From the NCBI GenBank assembly GCA_018398765.1, contig JAHBMJ010004592.1, forward strand, positions 46,083 to 79,161: DNA of 33,079 bases, written 5' to 3'. How positions within the stretch are numbered: the stretch's first letter is position 1; each line of letters starts with the position of its first letter. A program made the position numbers and the translations under genes. The DNA comes from Chromera velia. Its lineage: Eukaryota; Sar; Chromeraceae. Under the pieces are notes generated by a model. The model saw only the letters and a list, made by a program, of their open reading frames with translations, was not told the DNA's origin and ran no database searches. Positions 1-9,430 of the stretch are shown in pieces.

Positions 1-80
1 TGTGTGTGTATGTGTGTGTGTGTGTGTATGTGTATGTGTGTGTGTGTATATGTGTCTATGTATGTATGTGTTTATGTGTA

Positions 81-132
<52 letters not shown>

Positions 133-187
133 TGTGTGTGTATGTGTGCGTGTGTATGTGTATATATGTGTTTGTATGTCCGTATGT

Positions 188-254
<67 letters not shown>

Positions 255-407
255 TATATGTTTGTGTATGTGTGTGTGTATGTGCATATGTATACGTGTG
301 CGTGCATGTGTGTGTGTGTCTGTGTATGTGTATGTGTGTGTGTATGTATGTGTGTGTGTGTATATATATGTGTGTATGTGTGTGTGTATGTGTGTGTGTG
401 TGTATGT

Positions 408-457
<50 letters not shown>

Positions 458-620
458 ATGTGTGTGTGTATGTGTGTATGTGTGTGTATGTGTGTATGTG
501 TGTGTATGTATGTGTGTGTATGTGTATGTGTATGTGTGTGTATGTGTGTGTGTATGTGTGTGTGTGTGTGTGTGTGCGTGTGTATGTGTGTGTGTATGCA
601 TGTGTGTATGTGCGAGAGAG
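1..620. repeat. Long (TG)n microsatellite with TA-rich interruptions
   Basis: Almost pure TG dinucleotide repeat with scattered TATG variants and a pure (TA)n block near 188-214. It runs from the left window edge to about 612, where it changes into a short GAGAGA run. The Cys-Val or Thr-His open frames on both strands are translations of the repeat, not genes. The array is cut by the window edge, so its full size is unknown. Confidence 0.97.
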
Positions 621-1864
621 AGAAAAAGGCAGAGAAACAGATAGATTTGAAACAAACAGAGCAAGGCCGACACACCTAGCACAAAGTTAAGAGACTGCCT
701 CGCACAGTCAGAAAGAAATGCAGGGGGTGAAAGATTGACCATTGCATAAGTCATGTATACATTGTTAATTCACTTTTTCCCCATCTGAGTCTATGTTACA
801 GAGCGTATGAGCATTGAACTTGATCGAACTTCAAATCGAGTTGTTTAATTGAAGACTAATTTCATGATTCTCATTGAAAACACAGATGAAGTCAGATGAA
901 GTTCTCTTCTCTGGACGACTTGGCTAGACTGTCTCACAAAATATGAGAATTACGTACAATCACGTTACATACTGAGTACGTCTATGTACATTGTTTGTGT
1001 TTTACTTTTTGTTTAAACTTTTTGTAATAAAATGATTATGTGTATTAAACTTTTGTTTGCCTTTCTTAAACTTACTGAAGTTATTATTCGTATATAACGA
1101 CGATTCGTTTTTATGTAGTACATATTTTTTTTTAAGATTACTGAAGAAACAGAAGTTCAAAATAATTATCTTATTTCTCATAGTATATGTGTCTTCCTAA
1201 ATTAATGTCTTCATTGAAGTTAGACGAAACCTTTCAATGGTTGATTTTTCAAAATTTACTTCACCATAAAATGTGTGTATTTAAAATCGAGTGCGTTGAA
1301 AAGATTGAGTTGGTATACCGATTATTCAGCTCTCCGCGGCCGCATTCTGAACCACGCCGCGCCTCACATGACTTATCATATATATTGCAGCATTAAAGTC
1401 AAGGCACTCACCTTCGAGGTTATTTGTGAAGCATGCATGGTCTCCTTGTTGGCCCCCTACTCTTTGCTTGTACAGAATTCCCAGCAAGACTGTGGGGACG
1501 AAACTTTTCATTATTGTGAGTGAAACACATGGTTGTGTACAGCTGTGAAAAATTTTTATAATCAGATTCCTTTACGCATCTGTTCCTGCAAGGAGTGAAG
1601 CTTGTCAAATCTAGCTGACTTTGCCGCATCGCCGCATCCTTCCAGAACTCTGTACTGCCTATATCAATATATCTGGCATTCTGAAGATGATCCGCTTTGA
1701 GAGGCTCCTCCTTACAGCTTCGCGCCTATATTTCTTTCGATTTCCCACACAGGAAGTCCATGAACGACCAACTGCGATTTCCTTCAGTCTGACTCAACAT
1801 CGATTTATTTTTGGTAAAAATTAAGTCCAGGCTGCTGGTAAAGCTTAGAGTCTGTGTAGTGCAG
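621..1864. other. AT-rich intergenic stretch without recognisable gene
   Basis: Low-complexity AT-rich sequence with many stops in all frames. Short open frames (for example 1187-1396 plus and 1420-1629 minus) show no domain, no coherent composition and no flanking splice signals that join them. At the right end a TGCAG acceptor-like sequence at 1860-1864 precedes the open frame of the next gene, so a 5' exon of that gene could lie here, but I could not identify one. Confidence 0.6.
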
Positions 1865-2577
1865 CGTCGAGCTTGGTTGGTGAGCGAGTTGTCAAAGCAG
1901 CAACAACATATGTCTGCAAAAAGGTTGGAGTGGACCCCAGAATCATTTTGGGTGATGAACGAGACCTTGAGCTCCAGGAGAAGACCGACAGCCTGAATGC
2001 GAAAACTAACAGCCTGCATGCGAAAACTGATAAAGTGCAGGACACTAGTGATCAGGCCCTAACCACTGCTCAGCAAAACAAATGGATGTCAGGCATTAGC
2101 GTCCTTGTTCAATTTGCTCTAGCTATGTATGCAGCATACGATTTTATCCAAAAGCACTGCTTCACTGCCACTCTTAACCAACCGGAGCTGGTAGCAATTC
2201 AAGAATTGCCCTTGTTCAAGCAGCCTGAGATGATGTATTCTTTAGTGAAATTTTTGAAGCAGACAGAGAGCGTGAGCTAGGATGGTTGCAGGGCCGAGGT
2301 TGTGTTAATTGTCCAAATATTTTTTGTCTTTGCGAAGGACCTTTCGATCCTCCAAGACGACGTGCACGAGGGCAAGCTCACCCCGCAGGAGTTGGTTGAC
2401 GGGTGTGCGACCCTGAATAAAGTATTTGAGAATCTCATACAGGCTTTCCAGTTCACTGCACTTGTTTATACGGTGCTCAAGCTCGATAACATCCATAGAG
2501 ACATTCATCTGGGGAACAACCAGATACATGCTCGTTTGGATAAGATTCTTCGGCAAATAAGAGACAAAAGGATGTGA
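1865..2577 (+). CDS. Uncharacterised two-exon protein with one hydrophobic segment (5' incomplete)
   Basis: I do not recognise this protein. The frame 1865-2271 has no ATG until residue M in the motif KWMSG, and an in-frame TAG lies at 1846-1848. It therefore probably begins after the TGCAG acceptor ending at 1864, with the start codon in an unseen upstream exon. A GTGAGC donor follows 2271 and an AAG acceptor ends at 2337. Removing this 66-nt intron joins exon 1 in phase 0 to 2338-2577, which ends in TGA. The joined part is about 212 residues. It shows an imperfect heptad or 7-residue duplication (SLNAKT then SLHAKT), a 20-residue hydrophobic stretch after KWMSG that could be a membrane segment, and a helical C-terminal half rich in Leu, Asp and Lys. 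Without the intron the frame hits TAG at 2278-2280. A single-exon reading of either half remains possible. Confidence 0.45.
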
Positions 2578-4685
2578 ATGTCAGTTGTTTTCGATTTGAC
2601 GTGCACCATGTGGGAGCTATATTACCCATCGTACTCAGTTCATTGAGCAGAAGCAGAGAGTCTGACACAATAAAAGGCCCGTCTACATTTAAAGCACTCA
2701 AGGATACCCAAGGTATTTTGCCCTCAGACATGCACTTTTTGCAGAAATGATGCCGTCAGTATGTGTGCTTGGATTCATATTTGCTACTTGCCTTATCGGT
2801 TGGGATGGAAAGGGTCGCACGATGGAAAAATGCTCTTCGTTGCGTCTAAATCATTGGCGTCTTCAACCGATTCTCTTTTTAAAGGGGTCTCTTATTAAAC
2901 GAGGGCAACAATGTTGTCTGACGGGTAAAGGAACACCTTTCTGTATGAAAATGAGTTTGCAGGGTATGTTTTGAGCTCTCATCCGATTTTTAATTAGTTT
3001 GCTACAGATCAATGCATGTCTGGCATTGATTTTGGAGAGGTCGGGCAGGGTTGCTTTATTGGCAGCTGCATGAAGGAGAGCAACTCGTTTAAAGGCTTTG
3101 TAAGAGGCACGGAAGCAGCTGAAGAAAAGGTAAAAAACACATTAAAGAGTAATAAAGGAAAATGAAGAAGCAGAAGGAAACAAGAAGGGGGGAAGAAGAG
3201 AAGAACGAAAGGTAAATACATTTTTTCGTACAAAATTTCATTTTCCTTGCCAACATCGCTCAGAATACAATGATAAATATCTTAAATCTGATAGGCATCA
3301 ACCTAGGTATCAACCGCCTGAGCCCAGGCTGTTAAAAAGAAAAAAAATCAAGAAATCTGCTTAAATTGTTGAAAAGAACAACATCGAATATACAATTAAG
3401 ATCTACGTTTATATGGAGAATCATATATTGTAGAATGTTGCCCTATATAATTAGAAAAAAAATGATAAACTTGAAAAAAAAAAATATTTAAAAATATAAA
3501 TATCTCAATACTATAGTAACTTGATATTATCAAACAAAATACTTTGGATAACATTTTTTTATCACTTCTCATCATTTTAATTGATTAATAATAAAAATAA
3601 TTGAAAAAATAATAAAGTTCTTTTTCGTTTTTGTATTGAAAAGTCTATATAAAAGTTTGGTTCAGCATATTGAAGCTTATTGAAAGTTTGATTCAAACTA
3701 AAAAGCGTATACATTATTACTGCAATATTTATTTTTAGTATTTCACTTAACAGAGGCTGGCACATGGATGCTAGGAATATCTGCATCTAGATCTTATCAT
3801 CATCATCATCATACGCCATCGCTATCGGCCCATAATAGGCGTCTGGCATTCGGCAAGTCACAACACGCAAGGCAGATTGTTAAATGATCTGTATGCATGT
3901 AAATCGATAATTTGGTTTTTAGTTTACTTTTAGGCTACTTATAGTACTCCAGTCTATGTTAGTTAGTTAGCTAGCTAGCTAATTTATATACATTTTTTGA
4001 ATTTTAATTGTTCAATGCATGCAAAATCAAAGCTTATTTATAGGCTAACAATAATCTACACACAGACAATAATAATAATACATTGAAGCCTAATGTCAAT
4101 GAAAATCTTATGAAAACATCATGATGTTTGTTTGAGTAGGTTTCTTGTATTCAAGTGAGACAACAGCAGAGATTACAGTTCTTGAAATGCTGAGCTTTCC
4201 AGCCAGCTCTTACTTCGAAGTTCAAACTTACTTTTGGCTACGTACACAGACCATACCGTCCTGACGAGCAGGCTTTGTCTCCTGCGAAGGAATGACGCTT
4301 ACTCTCAACTTACCGACCGATTGCGCTTAAACGTACTTAAGCTTCAAGGCAGGCAAAACGTATAGATTGAAGGGGAACGTGTCAACGGATGTCCCCTCCT
4401 CCCGTATACAATTCTTCGACCGAAACAGACTTCTCATGTTTTTATTTGTCGCATGATCGCTGCATTCACTCTTAGTGAACGAGCTTATCGACCCTTGCGT
4501 CAGCTGATCGCAGCAAGAAAGAAAAGAAAAGAAAAGGCAAGAAAGAGAGATCCAAACTCAAGAAGTGTGTTCTCCTCTCCTGTCCATATTTCAGGTCCCT
4601 AACTTACGCCTTCCCGCTTATTGCCACTGTCCCTTAATTCGCTTCTCTCTCTGCTTTGTCAAAGTCCCTGATTCCTTCTCTCTGC
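2578..4685. other. AT-rich intergenic region, mostly featureless
   Basis: No convincing gene. Open frames at 2747-2974 plus, 3009-3233 minus and 3577-3786 minus have biased low-complexity composition and no recognisable domain. The only structured element is the ATC-repeat tail near 3796. The part next to 4686 should hold the 3' untranslated region and polyadenylation region of the minus-strand gene that ends there. Confidence 0.55.
3796..3850 (-). repeat. (ATC)n microsatellite, possible 3' tail of a non-LTR element
   Basis: A short (ATC)n run occupies 3796-3812. It is followed on the plus strand by a more complex sequence (CGCCATCGCTATCGGCCC and onward) that on the minus strand reads directly into (ATG)n. 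Many LINE-type elements end in such a trinucleotide tail, so this could be the 3' end of a truncated minus-strand copy. No reverse transcriptase sequence is visible beside it, so this is only a suggestion. Confidence 0.3.
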
Positions 4686-4833
4686 TTAGTCCTGCACAGT
4701 CACAGTTGCCAGCCTCTCCTCCAACTCTTCCATTCCTGCGTGGCCGAGAGCGAAGGCCTCCAGAGACCTCGCTCCTCTGAGGATGTACTCAGAGAAGTTC
4801 GCGTGAGTATTCTTCAACGCAGTGATCTGCAAG

Positions 4834-4868
<35 letters not shown>

Positions 4869-5074
4869 GCAAGTAGGTAGGGGGGGACAGAGAGAAAAAG
4901 GGGGGCGGGGGGAGGGAAGATGTCGCTGACGCACGCGCGTGTGGGCCAGAGCTTCCAAGGGCGCTTAAGACAGACTAGGCGAGTGTGCTCGACTTCTGCC
5001 TGACAATCGATCGGCGAGAGACAGGGTACTCCGAATCTTCCCGCACCTCTCGTTCAGCCCGCCTATCTGCTGGA

Positions 5075-5116
<42 letters not shown>

Positions 5117-5735
5117 TTCTGTCTTCCTGTCACAAATTCTGCCCCTTTTGCGCTCTGTCTGCCTGTCTGTCTGTCTGTCTGTCTGTCTGCCTGCCTGTCT
5201 GCCTGTCTGCCTGTCTGTGGGTCTGTCGGTCTGTCGGTCTGTCGGTCTGTCGGTCTGTCGGTCTGTCGGTCTGTCGGTCTGTCGGTCTGTCGGTCTGTCG
5301 GTCTGTCTGTCGGTCGGTCTGTCTGTCGGTCTGTCGGTCTGTCGGTCTGTCGGTCTGTCGGTCTGTTTGTCGGTCTGTCGGTCGGTCTGTCTGTCAGTCT
5401 GTCGGTCTGTCGGTCTGTCGGTCTGTCGGTCTGTCGGTCTGTCGGTCTGTCGGTCTGTCGGTCTGTCGGTCTGTCGGTCTGTCGGTCGGTCTGTCGGTCG
5501 GTCTGTCTGTCGGTCTGTTGGTCTGTCGGTCTGTCGGTCTGTCGGTCTGTCGGTCTGTTTGTCGGTCTGTCGGTCGGTCTGTCTGTCAGTCTGTCGGTCT
5601 GTTGGTCTGTCGGTCTGTCGGTCTGTCGGTCTGTCGGTCTGTCTGTCTGTCTGTCTGTCTGTTGGTCGGCCTGTTGGTCGGTCGGTCTGTCAGTCTGTCG
5701 GTCTGTCGGTCTGTCGGCCTGGGTGTCTGTTTGTG

Positions 5736-5767
<32 letters not shown>

Positions 5768-8700
5768 CGACTGTCAGACCTTCTGGTTGAGTTCCTCCAC
5801 GTCGATGCGTCTCTTTTCAAAGTCTGTCGTCAGAGCGTTGGAGTTGACAGAACTGCACACACACACACACACACATACATACATACACACGTACATTCAT
5901 ATATGTACACATAGACGGAAAGAAGGAGAAACTTGAGGTCAATACACTCCCGGAGAATGAACGGAAGGGGATGAGTGGCTGCACTGCGTCGCTTGCATGA
6001 GAGACAGACTGCTGCACAATTCTACGATGACACTCTGTTCTCCGCTCCCTTGGACAATCAGGAGGCCAGCTGGTCGGTGGAAGAAGACTTTTCGTGTCGA
6101 AGGAAGCACACATATTGATTCGTGGGCACAGAAAAGAATCATGAGGAAGAGGGAGAGCAAGAAGCATGTGACTGACCCCAATCGCTCCCTGAGCACTGAT
6201 GTTTGCCTCCGGAGCCTGCCTCTGTCCGATTTCATTTTTGTCAACACAGACCGTTGCCAGTGGTGCTCTGCATTGAAGTGACGCAGAGAAAGCGATTCTT
6301 CGGGTGTTTGCAAAGAATGTCAATGAAATAATTTCTTTACGTGCGAAAGAGAAAGAACAGCGTCTTCTTTTGCCGAAAGAAGGTGCGAAGAAAACCAAAC
6401 GCAACGCCTCCTCGATCCAGGCTGACCTCTGTTGTACTTTCTGGCAACTTCTCTCTCTGCATCGACGCGTGCAGTCTCGTTCTCCTCCTTCTGCTTCAGG
6501 TGTGCGAGGATCTGCAGGCGTCAAGGGAACATGGAGCTTGATCCTGTGTCTGCCGTATCAGCATAACGGAATATGCCATCAGCAGAGGAGAGGAAGAGGC
6601 AAACGAGAGAGTGAGCACGAGACAGTCATCCCGTATGCCTCCTCTTTGTGAAACGCTCATTGACTGACCTGCACCGACGCGTTTGCCCTTTGCCTGAGTT
6701 TGTGGCTGGTTTCTATCCTCTGCTCGAATTTCTCGGCCAGGGTCTGCGTGCAAAAAGAAGAGAAGAGAAGACAAGAAGTGACGCACGCATGAAAAGAGAG
6801 AAACTGTCCGAAAGTCAACTTCGTCACAAATTGGGTTGATTCGGCGGATCCAAATCAACAAAAACACACTGCCTACCACTCTCAGCAAAGAACTGATCAA
6901 CGAGTAAGAAAGGAAGAGATTGCAAGGCGGCATGGAGGGAGCGAGTTGACAAAAACAGGGCCCTTCTTTCCTTCTTTTGTTCTTCGGACCTGCCGAAGAA
7001 GACGACCGACCTACCTGGTTCTCGATGCGTCTCTGTTCAAAATCGTTCTCGCTGATGCCTGCAGCAACCCTCCCTCGTTGCCTGCATGGAAGAGTGGGGT
7101 GAGTTTTGTGCGTGGAAGGAAGATGGACACACAAAAATTAACACCGGTCTTGCAGTCCAAGAAACAGATTTGACCGAAGAAGAGAGACTGCGAAAGAACG
7201 AAGGACAGAAAATAATAGAAGCACCTTACGAAACCGCCACAGACAAAGAGAGAGAGAGAGAGAAAGAAAGAGGCAGACAGAAAAATACGCAGAGGAACGA
7301 GAAATTCCATCGACAAGGTGCTGTTAGAGAAAAGGAATAAAGAAAGACGTCTTCAGTCTGCAGACGCACTTGAGGCGGTCGTTCATCTTCCGAAGACGCG
7401 ACTGCAGTGCCAACTCTGCTCCTCTTAGCTCTTCGACCTCTGCGTTCTTCGCTCTCTCAAGAGACCGGAGGACGCTGAGAACCTGCAGATCCACCCAGGT
7501 CGAACATCCAGAACATCGAATCAGTACACACAGGTAGACAATAAAAAAAAAGGCCGGATAGAGAAAGACATCAAACAAGGCAACACCTCCAAAGAGAACG
7601 ATTCAACGAGAAAGTCAGTAAAAAGCTGAGCCAGAATGCCCAGTCAAGAAAAAACCCTCCCAGTGGAATCGAAAGGCAAAAAAGCCCAACGGAAGTGACG
7701 AAGCGACTTGAATGCAGGCAATGGACAGAACGCGAGAGAAATTCCTCACAAGAAAATTAAGTGATCGATGCTGCTGAATGATTGAAGGGAGAGAGCCCTT
7801 CACAGAACAGTTTTAAGTCCAGGGTTTCACTCACGTGCATCGGGATCTTCTTGTGTGTTCTTGAGAATACTGCATTCTCCTGGATCGCCTCCTTGAAGGA
7901 GTTGAAGACCTCACGGGCGTTTTCACACCTGTCTCTGCGGTTCTCCATCTGCACACACAGAGTGTTCAACCAATGTGAAATGATGTGGGTGCTCAGTCTG
8001 CATACTTTTAGACAGACAGCGACGGTATGGCAAGACCACCAGCATGCTTCCCTCATGAATCGCAAAACACAATCCGTGGTAGGAAGAAAGGAAGAAAGGA
8101 AGGAAAGAAGGATGAGAGGAGCAGAGACAATTAATGTCCCATTCCTTCCACACGACGGCCGGACGACGCGGCGTGTCTTGATTCTTTCTCTGTGTCTCTC
8201 TATTCTTCATGGACTCGTCCCCCCTCTCCCGTCTTTACAGTTCCACTGCGCCGTCTCGCTGCCCCCAAAGCCCCTCATTGACAATTGACCGCTCGTCCCT
8301 TGACCCCCAGTCTCTCTTCCTGTCACCATTTGGTGCTGCATTGCATGCCTTTTCTTTCTTTCTGACCTCATTGTGAAGTGCGGATACCTTGTCCATCTGG
8401 AGTCGGAGGGAGCGGTCTCTCTCTCTGGTCAGATCAGAGAACAGCTTCGTGAGAGTGAGGAAACGGAGACGGCGCTTTTCTAGAGGCTGCATGAAGCAGG
8501 AATGAGTACAAAACAGGAAGAGAAGAGAAAGTGTTGAGAACAGCAGTGGAAACTAATCCAGACAATACCCAAAATACCACAAACAAAGGCCTGACGTGAA
8601 AAAAAAAACGTTTTGGACGACAATGTCTCTTATCGTGTAATGCCGTTAGAGACGATTTCCTTCGTGTAGTTTGTTTTTCGCTAAAGTTTAGTCTAGAGGA

Positions 8701-9394
8701 AGTTGGCAAAAGAGGTGTGTGCAAAGAGACTTCTCAGCCTGGAAAAGCGTCCATTCGATCGACAGTTGGGTGGTATTCGTGATGAGAGAACCACAGGCTG
8801 AACCTGGATGATGCAGCGCGATCAACCGATAACATTTGAACACGTATCCGACTACCCGAGTACCCAACGGACCAACCAGCGTCTGAAACTTCTCCAGGTC
8901 TCCGTACATATCTGAGTCGACTGGGTGGTCGTTCACCTGAAACAAACAAACAAAGAATTGTCGGACCACGTTGAACACAGCAACAAAGGAGCATGAAGGC
9001 AGAGAAGGAGGGGGGCAAGACCGGATGGAATAAGCTGAAATGAGAAAAAAACACAACCCCGTTTCGCAGATTTTTCTGTAACGACTGGCACCTGGGCCTC
9101 TCTAGGTGCTGGCAGTGAAAGCATGCACTGTTTGGAAACACCACGGAGGGAGAGGAGACTCTGACGTTTTCAAAAAGGGGTTTTTCTTCCCAGATGGCTA
9201 GCTCTGTAAAATACAGAATCCTGCTCACCTAGGTCTGCATGATCCCGTTCAAACCCCACTTCTTTCATCAAACCTAGCGCTCCTTTCTCGTTTGCACATG
9301 ACTCCAGACAGAACTTATTGCTACTGCCGGATTCTTGTCTGATCAAAAGTGCCCACAAAGAAAGAAGAACACACAGACAGACAGACAGACAGAC

Positions 9395-9430
<36 letters not shown>

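Noticed and set aside
2-754. Long Cys-Val-Cys and Thr-His frames on both strands
   Set aside because: They are translations of the TG microsatellite; several frames are open at once, as expected for a dinucleotide repeat.
4978-5070. Possible extra exon of the ciliary gene (minus-strand reading around IGGLNER)
   Set aside because: There is an acceptor-like CAG, but no donor gives a length that is a multiple of three, and the exons on either side already join in phase.
4975-5936. Frames of 235-309 residues rich in Leu-Ser-Val-Cys or Thr-Asp-Arg
   Set aside because: They translate the CTGT/GTCGGTCT array. Its period is not a multiple of three, so several frames stay open. The array lies inside an intron.
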